13,086 bases of DNA, from positions 1 through 13,086 of the forward strand of contig JACQDI010000333.1 of assembly GCA_016201195.1 (NCBI GenBank), given 5' to 3'. The notes below the pieces were generated by a model. That model saw only the letters and a list, made by a program, of their open reading frames with translations. It ran no database searches and was not told the origin of the DNA. Both the position numbers and the translations under genes were made by a program. Below are positions 1-6,624 of the stretch, in pieces. The first letter of the stretch is position 1. Every line of letters starts with the position of its first letter. Origin of the DNA: Acidobacteriota bacterium (lineage in GTDB: Bacteria > Acidobacteriota > Terriglobia > Bryobacterales > JACQDG01).

Positions 1-582
1 CATCTCGCGCACCACTTCCCGTCCGAAGTCAGTCAGGCCATTGTGCTGCGGCGCCTGGCCGGAAGAGTCGGCCCACGGGGTGTTGGCGCCGTGGGTCAGG
101 GTCATGTACCGCGCGCCGAGCGAGAAATACGTGCGCAGGATCGCCAGGTTGGAGTCGATCATGTGGCCACCCTCGACGCCCATCAGGATGGCGATGCGCC
201 CCTGTTTTCGCGCGGCCAAAATCTCGGCGGCGGTGGACGCGGGCGCGAGGTCCTTCGCATGCCGCGCCGTCTCTCGCCGCACCACGTCGATCTGCTCGAG
301 CGCGCGCCGCATCGCCTCGAGCGGCGTGAGCCGCCGGGGGTCGGTGAAGATCGACAGGAAGATCCCGGAGACGCGGCCGCGGCGCAGGCGGGGAATGTCC
401 ACCTGGCCGTAGTCGTGCAGCTCGCCGAGGTTGTAACCCTCGTTGAGCATCATCTGCGTGGTGTCACAGTGCAGGTCGAGAACCACGGCGCGCTCGAGCA
501 GTCGCTCGACCCGAGCGGGGTCGACGGGACTCTGCGCGAGCGCCGCACAAGCCAGCAGCAACAGCAGGATGAGGGGTGCCAT
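1..582 (-). CDS. Membrane dipeptidase (peptidase M19, renal dipeptidase-like), 3' end beyond window
   Basis: The visible 194 codons are the N-terminal half of an exported zinc dipeptidase that would hydrolyse dipeptides, including those with a D-residue at the C-terminus. Residues 1-16 form a signal peptide ending ALA-Q. The metal-binding HxD motif is DLHCDTT (His38, Asp40). The bridging glutamate is Glu137 in MGVEGGH. The family signature RYMTLTHGANTPWADS follows at about residues 158-173, then GLTDFGREVVREM at the edge. The remaining histidine ligands would lie beyond the window; family members are usually about 370-420 residues. The start at 582 is the first ATG that gives a complete signal peptide. 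There is no Shine-Dalgarno, and a TACAAT box sits 11 nt upstream. The gene is divergent from the oxidoreductase gene starting at 617. The family assignment is very secure; substrate is inferred. Confidence 0.93.
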   Translation of the reverse strand, partial: MAPLILLLLLACAALAQSPVDPARVERLLERAVVLDLHCDTTQMMLNEGYNLGELHDYGQVDIPRLRRGRVSGIFLSIFTDPRRLTPLEAMRRALEQIDVVRRETARHAKDLAPASTAAEILAARKQGRIAILMGVEGGHMIDSNLAILRTYFSLGARYMTLTHGANTPWADSSGQAPQHNGLTDFGREVVREM

Positions 583-616
583 AATGAACCCACATTGTAG
601 CGAAGGGAGGGCGCCT
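580..616. promoter_or_regulatory. Divergent promoter region between dipeptidase and oxidoreductase
   Basis: On the minus strand TACAAT (599-594) lies 11 nt before the dipeptidase ATG, so transcription would begin about 5 nt before the start codon. On the plus strand CATAAT (580-585) overlaps the dipeptidase start codon and would start transcription near 592. That gives the oxidoreductase a leader of about 25 nt carrying a good Shine-Dalgarno, GGGAGG (605-610), 6 nt before its ATG. No convincing -35 is seen for either. The boxes are read by eye and not tested. Confidence 0.4.
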
Positions 617-1690
617 ATGCGGAACTATCGGGTGGCGGTGATCGGCCGCACCGGCAAGGGCAACTACGGTCACGGGCTGGACGTGGTGTGGAAGGAGTTT
701 CCCAATGCCCGCGTGGTCGCGGTGGCGGACGAAAACGAAGCGGGCGGCAAAGCGGCGGCCGCGCGGCTGGGAGCAGCCGCGGTCTACGCCGACTACGCGA
801 AAATGCTGCGTGAGGAAAAGCCCGAGATCGTTAGCGTGGCCCCGCGCTGGCTCGACGCGCACCACGACATGGTGATCGCCTGCGCCGAGGCCCACGCCTC
901 CATTTTTCTCGAAAAGCCGATGGCGCGGACGCCGGCCGAGGCCGACGCCATGATTGCCGCCTGCGAGCGATGCCACGTGAAGCTGGCGATCGCTCACCAG
1001 ATGCGCCTGTCGCCGATCGTGCTCGATGTGCGCGACCGCATCCGCCGCGGCGAGATCGGCCGGCTGATGGAGATCCGCTCCCGCGGCAAGGAAGACGCCC
1101 GGGCGGGTGGGGAAGACCTGATGGTGCTCGGCACCCACGCCTTCGACCTGATGCGCCTGTTCGCCGGCGACCCGCAATGGTGCTTCGCCCACGTCACGGC
1201 CGGGGGCCGGGAGATGACCCGCGAGCACGTCCACGCCGGCGCCGAGGGCATCGGTCCGCTCGCGGGCGACGCCATCCACGCCGTCTACGCCTTTCCCAAC
1301 CAGGTCCACGCCTCGTTCGGCTCACAGCTCACTGGAGACAAGAGCGGCGCCCGCTGGGGCCTGGACCTGTGCGGCAGCCAGGGGGTGATTCAATTCCGGG
1401 CGGGGATGGACCCGCCCGTCTGGATCCTCCGGTCCAATTCCTGGGCTGCCGACAAAGCTTCCTGGGAGCAGCAGCCCCCGCCGCCGCAGTCCGCGGCCGG
1501 CCAGGCCGCCGCCAACGCCCGCCTGGTCGCCGACCTGATGGAAGCGATCGAGCAGGACCGCCAGCCACGCTCGAGCGGCTACGACGGGCGCTGGGCGCTG
1601 GAGATGATCCTCGCCGTCTACCACTCGCAGCGCAGCGGCGGCCGCGTCCCGCTGCCACTCCAGGAGCGCCGCCACCCGCTGGCGATTTGA
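617..1690 (+). CDS. Gfo/Idh/MocA family NAD(P)-dependent oxidoreductase
   Basis: A 357-residue dehydrogenase of the glucose-fructose oxidoreductase / inositol dehydrogenase type, which oxidises or reduces hydroxyls of sugars and cyclitols. The N-terminal Rossmann fold has a glycine-rich turn (GRTGKGNYG, residues 10-18) and an acidic cofactor-binding stretch VADEN (36-40). The family hallmark EKPMA is at residues 99-103. The substrate-domain motif GTHAFDLMR (172-180) carries the His174/Asp177 pair usual for these enzymes. There is no signal peptide, so it is probably cytoplasmic. The frame is open upstream to 443, but 617 is chosen because the Rossmann strand begins there and GGGAGG precedes it by 6 nt. 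A GH97 relic follows after 9 bp, suggesting a former two-gene carbohydrate operon. The exact sugar substrate cannot be read from the sequence. Confidence 0.92.
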   Translation: MRNYRVAVIGRTGKGNYGHGLDVVWKEFPNARVVAVADENEAGGKAAAARLGAAAVYADYAKMLREEKPEIVSVAPRWLDAHHDMVIACAEAHASIFLEKPMARTPAEADAMIAACERCHVKLAIAHQMRLSPIVLDVRDRIRRGEIGRLMEIRSRGKEDARAGGEDLMVLGTHAFDLMRLFAGDPQWCFAHVTAGGREMTREHVHAGAEGIGPLAGDAIHAVYAFPNQVHASFGSQLTGDKSGARWGLDLCGSQGVIQFRAGMDPPVWILRSNSWAADKASWEQQPPPPQSAAGQAAANARLVADLMEAIEQDRQPRSSGYDGRWALEMILAVYHSQRSGGRVPLPLQERRHPLAI

Positions 1691-1699
1691 TCAACGTCT

Positions 1700-2098
1700 A
1701 TGCGCAAAACGATCTTCGCTCTCCTGTGCATGGCTACTCGCTGCTGATGGAAGTGCCGGGCGTGGCGTGGATGGCGGTCACCGAAGCCGATATGCGCGAC
1801 TACGCGGCCATGTACCTGGTGAATCCTGCGGGAAGCTGGACCGGTCGCTGGTTCGAATCCCGACTCGCCCCCAGCGTGAGCGAGTCCGACATCTGCGTTT
1901 CCGGCGCCTTACCGCACCACTCGTCCTGGAGAGTGCTGCTGACCGGCGCCGAGCCGGGAAGACTCATCGTGTCCAATGTGATTGCCAGCCTGAACCCCGA
2001 GTCGGCCATTCAGGGCACCACTTGGATTCGCGCGGGACGAGCGGCCTGGGATTGGTGGAGCGGCAGCATCGGGGCCGATGGCAAACGCGCCTTCACAT
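1700..2098 (+). pseudogene. Glycoside hydrolase family 97 (SusB-like) relic
   Basis: At 1700 an ATG 9 nt after the previous stop begins a signal-peptide-like sequence (MRKTIFALLCMATRC) that hits a stop at 1745-1747. From about 1738, in another frame, an open stretch of about 120 codons matches the end of the N-terminal domain and the entry to the barrel of GH97 alpha-glucosidases/galactosidases. It contains SLLMEVPGVAWMAVTEADM, then SSWRVLLTGAEP, then TTWIRAGRAAWDWWSG. In intact enzymes (roughly 620-740 residues) this last motif is followed by the catalytic barrel; here homology stops near 2098 and no barrel follows in any frame. The gene appears to have lost about its first 200 codons after the signal peptide and all of its C-terminal part. 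Its frame stays open to 2262, but that tail lies antisense to the next gene. A metagenome misassembly could also produce this structure. Confidence 0.72.
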
Positions 2099-2112
2099 CG
2101 AGAAGCGAAAGC

Positions 2113-2676
2113 TCAAACCTGGGGGCAGGGAAGGACGAGCCGCCGCGGGCCGGCCGGGGAGGCCTCCAAGGGACAAGGCTGGGCAGCGAACAGCTTATTG
2201 GATTCCGCGAGCAGGATGATCTGCTGCGCCCCGCGCTCCAGCAAGCAGCGAGGGCAGGTTAGATACCAGAAGTACATGTGGGTGATGCGGCCCACGCGCG
2301 CCGCCCGCAGGTCACGGTAGAAGCGCGGCACCTCCCGCAAGGCCGCATCGAATCCCTGCTTGCCTGCCACGCGGGAATAGAACAGGGTCCGGAAGGTGCG
2401 GATCTCCGGCCGCGGGCCGGATTCCGGGTCGATCGAGAGCAGCACCTCACCCGAAAACCAGCCATCCCGGTGCAGCACCAGCGGGGAGCCGATGGGCCGG
2501 TAGCGCCGCCCGTCAACTTGCGACAGCAGCGATTGCAGGTCCTCGCGGAGCCGGCGCGGCACGTGCAGGAACAACGGCGTCGGTGAGGAAACAAAGGAGT
2601 GCCCGACGAGACTCACTTCCCGGTCCCGCCACTCGTCCAGGTCGATCTTCGGGCATTGGCAATCCCCGGTTACCAT
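2113..2676 (-). CDS. Small conserved protein with CxC and CPxC motifs (family often labelled 'hydrolase'), function unknown
   Basis: A 187-residue protein without signal peptide or membrane segment. The N-terminus carries Cys6 and Cys8 in GDCQCPKIDLDEW, and YFWYLTCPRCLLERG (residues 135-149) carries Cys141 and Cys144. From memory this layout, N-terminal CCP..W, central LFLHVP, late FYSRV and a terminal YFYYTTCPKC-like motif, matches a widespread bacterial/archaeal family named only 'hydrolase' in databases. The four cysteines could bind a metal, but this is inference. The start at 2676 is chosen over the in-frame ATG at 2778 because TATAAT lies 6 nt upstream of it and the family match begins there. 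Family homology seems to end near residue 158, so the last 29 residues (2113-2202) may be a non-homologous extension towards the GH97 breakpoint. Confidence 0.6.
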   Translation of the reverse strand: MVTGDCQCPKIDLDEWRDREVSLVGHSFVSSPTPLFLHVPRRLREDLQSLLSQVDGRRYRPIGSPLVLHRDGWFSGEVLLSIDPESGPRPEIRTFRTLFYSRVAGKQGFDAALREVPRFYRDLRAARVGRITHMYFWYLTCPRCLLERGAQQIILLAESNKLFAAQPCPLEASPAGPRRLVLPCPQV

Positions 2677-2682
2677 GCCTCG

Positions 2683-2688
2683 ATTATA
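2683..2688 (-). promoter_or_regulatory. Consensus -10 box (TATAAT) for a leaderless transcript
   Basis: On the minus strand a perfect TATAAT ends 6 nt before the ATG at 2676. Transcription starting about 7 nt downstream of the box would begin at the start codon itself. The sequence between is CGAGGC; GAGG is only 2 nt from the ATG, too close to act as a normal ribosome binding site. No clear -35 is seen. Confidence 0.6.
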
Positions 2689-2766
2689 GCTCAGGTCTAC
2701 CCGTACAGCTTCCGCGCGAGTTGCCCAGCACGCGCCGTCGCGGACGCCGGTGATGAGGCCGAGAGT

Positions 2767-2772
2767 TATACT
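2767..2772 (+). promoter_or_regulatory. -10 box (TATACT) upstream of propeller-PHP gene
   Basis: TATACT lies 14 nt before the ATG at 2787, predicting a leader of about 8 nt. No Shine-Dalgarno lies between (GTTCACGGTCCTTT). The same TATACT form recurs at 10649-10654. No convincing -35 at the expected distance. Confidence 0.55.
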
Positions 2773-2786
2773 GTTCACGGTCCTTT

Positions 2787-5117
2787 ATGAAGCGAGCCGA
2801 CTGGCTGTTATGCTGTTGCCTGGCTTGCTGCGCGCCGCTTTTCGCGCAGCGGATTTCGGCCGGAGGTCCGGGCAGCGGGCCCAGCGAGCGCCCCGATCCC
2901 GCACGAGCGGCGGAATTGCACCAGACCGTCACCCTGACCACCGGCCTGCGCGAGGACGATCACCCGGCCCTCTGCTCGGAAGGCAACCGGCTCTTCGTGG
3001 CCTGGGTCTCCTACTCGGAAATCGAAGGGGCCGACCGCATCTTCCTGCGCGAATTCGACGGCGCCCGCTGGAGCGATGCGGTCGAGTTGAGTGACGGCCC
3101 GGGCGATTACTACAAGCCGTCCATCGCTGCCGATGGCGGCGCTCTCTGGGTGGTGTGGCCGGCGCAAGTGCGCGGCAATTGGGACCTCTACGCAAAGGAG
3201 CGGCGCGGCGGGCGGTGGGGCAGGCTAGAGCGGCTCACGAGCCATCCGACCCCCGACCTCGAGCCGCAGTTGCGCGCCGCGGGCGACCAAGTCTGGCTGG
3301 TGTGGCAGTCGCTGCGCAACGGCAACTCCGACATTCTCTATCGCGTGCGCAGCCAGAGCGGATGGGGGCCGGAACGCGCGGTGACGACGCATCCGGCTAA
3401 TGACTGGTCCCCCGCGCTCGAGATCGACTCGCAGGGCGGGATCCACGTGGCCTGGGACACCTACCGCGCCGGCAACTACGACGTCTACCTGCGCAGTTTC
3501 CACGGGCGCGAGTGGGGCGCGGAGACGCCGGTCGCCGCCAGTGCGGAACTCGAGGCCCGCCCCGCCCTCAAGGCCGACCGCCGCGGCCGCGTGTGGATCG
3601 CCTGGGAAATCGGTCCCGAAAACTGGGCCGGCGACTCGGCCAACGGCGGGCTGCGGGTGAAGCGCTCGATCGGCCTCGCCTGCTGGAAGGACGGACGCCT
3701 TCATCGCCTGCCGGAGGCCTCCCGAAAACTGCGCTCGCTTGGCGGCGAGAAGGGCGCTGAGGCCCCTGCGCCGGTGGTCGGCGCAGACGGCAAGCTGCGC
3801 CTGTTTTTCCGCAGCCCGATCACAGCCAACTGGCTCAAGGTCGGTGTGATCACCTGGGAGGGGGACGACTGGTCGAAGCCTACCTATTTGGTGAACAGTG
3901 AGGGCCGCGTGGACCAGCGAATCGTGACCACGGTCGATGACGGCGGGAACGTGCTGGCCTGCTACCCGGCCGGGTCGCAGCATAACCTGGTCTACCTGCG
4001 GAAGTTCGACGGCGGCCGCGCAACCGCAGACGACCCGACCCCGCCGCTGGTCCCTGCCGAAGCCGGCGGCCCCGCTTCCCAGGTCGCCGCTCGGGCGCGC
4101 CACAGTTTTCTCGGCTACCAACTGGTCTGGGGCGACCTGCACCGCCACACGGACATCTCCGAGGACGGCGGCATTCGGGACGGCTCGCTCACCGACGCCA
4201 TGCGCTACGCCCTCGATGCGGCGGGCCTCGACTTTCTCGGTATCACCGATCACACCCGCTACTTGCCCCGCCGCTACAACCTGTGGCGCATCCAGAAGGT
4301 GGCCGACCTGTTCTACGCTCCGGGTTTCTTCTCGCCGCTGCACGCTTACGAGCGCAGCCAGTTCTCGCCCTGGGGCCACCGCAACGTCATTCACCTGAAC
4401 CGCGATTACACCCCGGTGCCCGCTTCTTACGAAACCGGCGACCCGGGCGTCGACCCCAACGGCCTGTACGCCGCGCTGCGAGGCAAGATGGCCCTGTCCA
4501 TCCCCCACACTTCGGCCTGGACCAACAAACAGGTAAGCTGGGATTACAACGACCCCGACATCGAGCGCGTGGTGGAGATTTACCAGGGCCTGCGCAGTAC
4601 CTATGAATACGCCGGAGCGCCCGACCCGGCCGGCGCGGCGGTCTATGAGAAAGACAGCCCGAACTTTGTCTGGAACGCGCTCGAGCGCAAGCTCAAGCTT
4701 GGCTTCATAGCCAGCTCCGACCACGGCTCGACCCACATGTCGTTTGCCGCGGTGTACGCCAAAGCCATCGACCGTCCGTCGATCTTCGAAGCGCTCAAGG
4801 CCCGCCACACCTACGCCGCCACCGACAAGATCGAGCTCGATTTCAGCATTAACGGCCGCCTGATGGGCGAAGAGATTTCGGTCACCGAACCGCCGGTGTT
4901 GAAGGTCGCCGCGCGCGGCACGGCGGCGATCGACAAGGTCGACGTCATCAAGAACAACCAGTTCGTTTACAACCTCGGGCCGCGGCAGAAGGATGTTCAA
5001 TTCGAATTCCGAGACCAGGCGTGGAAGGGCGAGGAGTGTTACTTCTACGTGCGGCTCATCCAGTCGGATCGCAACATGGCCTGGTCAAGTCCCATCTGGA
5101 TTTCCAGAAAGCGCTGA
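2787..5117 (+). CDS. Exported beta-propeller-like repeat + PHP-type metal-dependent hydrolase fusion
   Basis: A 776-residue protein with a Cys-rich signal peptide (1-21, ending LFAQ). Residues about 45-400 hold repeats of roughly 48 residues with the pattern VAW..., GN.D.Y, then W (GNWDLYAKER, GNSDILYRVR, GNYDVYLRSF, and a degenerate GADRIFLREF). These resemble sialidase-like or other beta-propeller blades. The C-terminal half is a PHP-like domain: GDLHRHTD (His452, His454), GITDH (Asp488, His489), IPHTSAW (His574) and SSDHGS (Asp645, His646). These would place a metal cluster for phosphoester or related hydrolysis. A beta-rich tail follows (about 680-776). Similar PHP domains occur in DUF3604-type exported proteins. 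The substrate is unknown; the propeller probably binds a polymer or partner. The gene stands alone, convergent with the GT39-like gene. Domain calls are firm for PHP, good for the propeller. Confidence 0.85.
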   Translation: MKRADWLLCCCLACCAPLFAQRISAGGPGSGPSERPDPARAAELHQTVTLTTGLREDDHPALCSEGNRLFVAWVSYSEIEGADRIFLREFDGARWSDAVELSDGPGDYYKPSIAADGGALWVVWPAQVRGNWDLYAKERRGGRWGRLERLTSHPTPDLEPQLRAAGDQVWLVWQSLRNGNSDILYRVRSQSGWGPERAVTTHPANDWSPALEIDSQGGIHVAWDTYRAGNYDVYLRSFHGREWGAETPVAASAELEARPALKADRRGRVWIAWEIGPENWAGDSANGGLRVKRSIGLACWKDGRLHRLPEASRKLRSLGGEKGAEAPAPVVGADGKLRLFFRSPITANWLKVGVITWEGDDWSKPTYLVNSEGRVDQRIVTTVDDGGNVLACYPAGSQHNLVYLRKFDGGRATADDPTPPLVPAEAGGPASQVAARARHSFLGYQLVWGDLHRHTDISEDGGIRDGSLTDAMRYALDAAGLDFLGITDHTRYLPRRYNLWRIQKVADLFYAPGFFSPLHAYERSQFSPWGHRNVIHLNRDYTPVPASYETGDPGVDPNGLYAALRGKMALSIPHTSAWTNKQVSWDYNDPDIERVVEIYQGLRSTYEYAGAPDPAGAAVYEKDSPNFVWNALERKLKLGFIASSDHGSTHMSFAAVYAKAIDRPSIFEALKARHTYAATDKIELDFSINGRLMGEEISVTEPPVLKVAARGTAAIDKVDVIKNNQFVYNLGPRQKDVQFEFRDQAWKGEECYFYVRLIQSDRNMAWSSPIWISRKR

Positions 5118-5120
5118 TCT

Positions 5121-5180
5121 CACACCAAGACGCAAAGACCGCAAAGGTTTTTGTTGGCGACCTCGGCGTCTTTGCGCGAG
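5121..5180. repeat. Palindromic intergenic repeat, possible bidirectional terminator
   Basis: Between two convergent genes, CGCAAAGAC (5131-5139) and GTCTTTGCG (5168-5176) form a 9-bp inverted repeat around a 28-nt loop. The flanks (CACCAAGACGC before, GCGACCTCGGCGTC within) fit a familiar interspersed palindrome seen in many environmental bacteria, in which CAAGACGCAAAGACCGC-type arms face GGCGTCTTTGCG-type arms. The transcript could fold at the 3' end of both genes. Only one copy is visible here, so its repeat status rests on recall and needs a genome search. Confidence 0.55.
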
Positions 5181-5202
5181 CCCGGCTTGACTTGCAGGCT
5201 TG

Positions 5203-6624
5203 TCATTCGGGTCTCCTGTAGACCTGCCAGTAGTGATAATGTCCGGTACGCCGGAAGGGCCCGAGTCCGTGGACGATGGCCGCGGGCGGGGGTTGGTCGC
5301 CGGGGGCGAAGACCAGCAACTCCTTGTAATCGCGGAAGGCGGCGCTGTGCGGGTAGGTCCCGTCGGGGATGACTAAGCCCCGCCGCCGGGCCAGGTAGTG
5401 CAGCGTCGGGTAGTAACCACCCTCGATGTAGAACAGTTGCGGACCGTTTTGGGGGATGGTCTCGAGCTCGCGCGCCGCCTCCACGTGGCTCCAGTTCAGC
5501 GGAAAGTGGCTCCACCGCGCGACCTCGAAGCCCCAGGCCGTGGCCCCCGCCAGGCAAACGGCCAGCGTTGCGGACCGCGCCCGCCGGGGAACCGCCCTCA
5601 ACAACATATCGAGGCCCACTCCGGCGAGGGGCGCGACCCCGAACAGGACCGGAAGCTGGTAGTGAGTATGAACAATATTTAAATTAGGAAACACCAGGAA
5701 GGCCGAGATGCCGCACCCCCCGAGCAACGCCACAAACGCCCGCCTCGCGTGAAATTCATGCCAGAGGCCCGCCAGGGCCAGCCCTGCCCAGACCACGCTG
5801 AAGCCGTTGGCCATGCGCAGCAGGAAATACCGCATCCGCTCCCAGTCGAGCAGCGCCTGCTGCCCGAAATACCACCGCCGCGCGGAGGTGAAGCTCTCCG
5901 AGAGCAGCCCATAGCCGGAAAACCACACGAACGCGGTCCAGCCCAGCATCAGCGCCGCCACCACGCCGTGAGACAGCAGGAACACCCGCGAAAAAATCCC
6001 CTTCCAGCCTTTCCGCAGCAACACCAGAGAGACGCCGCACGCGGCGGCCGTCCAGGCGATGGGCAGTTTTTGCGGCACGGCGATCGCCAGCGCCAGGGCG
6101 GCCATAGCCAGGGTGCGAATTTCTCCGCTCTCGATCCAGCGCCGCAAGCACAGCAGGTAAACGGCGCCCAGCGTGATCACGAAGGCGTCCATCATCAGCG
6201 CCCGGTCAAAGAAGATTGCGATCGGCGTGGCCGCGTAGCAGCCCGCGCCGGCCGCCGCTGCCTCCGCGCTCAAGCCCTCTTCCCGGAGGAGCTGAAACAG
6301 GAGCAGGACCGTGGCCAGCCCGCAAGCGATGTTGAAGAGGCGGATCAGTCCTTCGCCATAGCCCACGATCATCATGGGCAGCGCCAGCAGGTACTCGTAA
6401 AAGGGAAGCTCGATGTAGGCCCAGCGCTTCTCACCCAAAATATCAATCTGGGGGTGGAGGAAGTTGTGGTCCCGCTCCACGTAGTTGCGGATGATGGCGG
6501 CGGTCCAGCCCTGGCGGAAGGACTGGCCGTCTACGGGGGGCGCGGTGAAGTGATAGAGCCGGGGCGCTACTGTGAGCACGCACAGAAGGGCCAACCAGCC
6601 CCACTCAGCGTTGCTGCGTTGCAT
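5203..6624 (-). CDS. GT39-like (PMT/ArnT-type, GT-C fold) integral membrane glycosyltransferase
   Basis: A 473-residue polytopic membrane protein that would transfer a sugar from a polyprenyl-phosphate donor to an acceptor on the outer face of the cytoplasmic membrane. After a first membrane helix (WGWLALLCVLTVAPRL) comes the first periplasmic loop APPVDGQSFRQGW (about 28-40). Its Asp32 sits where GT-C enzymes carry the catalytic acidic residue, and the RQ pair is common in this subgroup. Further hydrophobic segments cover much of residues 65-370, and the last roughly 100 residues are soluble. The start at 6624 is preferred over the open frame to 6669 because the first helix follows it directly. 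It overlaps the end of the PHP gene by 20 bp without a Shine-Dalgarno, so it is probably translated by coupling. Sugar and acceptor are unknown. Confidence 0.82.
   Translation of the reverse strand: MQRSNAEWGWLALLCVLTVAPRLYHFTAPPVDGQSFRQGWTAAIIRNYVERDHNFLHPQIDILGEKRWAYIELPFYEYLLALPMMIVGYGEGLIRLFNIACGLATVLLLFQLLREEGLSAEAAAAGAGCYAATPIAIFFDRALMMDAFVITLGAVYLLCLRRWIESGEIRTLAMAALALAIAVPQKLPIAWTAAACGVSLVLLRKGWKGIFSRVFLLSHGVVAALMLGWTAFVWFSGYGLLSESFTSARRWYFGQQALLDWERMRYFLLRMANGFSVVWAGLALAGLWHEFHARRAFVALLGGCGISAFLVFPNLNIVHTHYQLPVLFGVAPLAGVGLDMLLRAVPRRARSATLAVCLAGATAWGFEVARWSHFPLNWSHVEAARELETIPQNGPQLFYIEGGYYPTLHYLARRRGLVIPDGTYPHSAAFRDYKELLVFAPGDQPPPAAIVHGLGPFRRTGHYHYWQVYRRPE

Noticed and set aside
970..1690. 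Upstream part of the long plus-strand frame that ends in the GH97 relic
   Set aside because: This part is an out-of-frame shadow of the Gfo/Idh/MocA gene; only the section after about 1738 resembles GH97.
3225..5000. Open frame of about 590 codons on the minus strand opposite the propeller-PHP gene
   Set aside because: Its translation is Val/Gly/Arg-rich without recognisable motifs, while the plus strand encodes a clear signal peptide and PHP motifs. It is a GC-rich antisense shadow.
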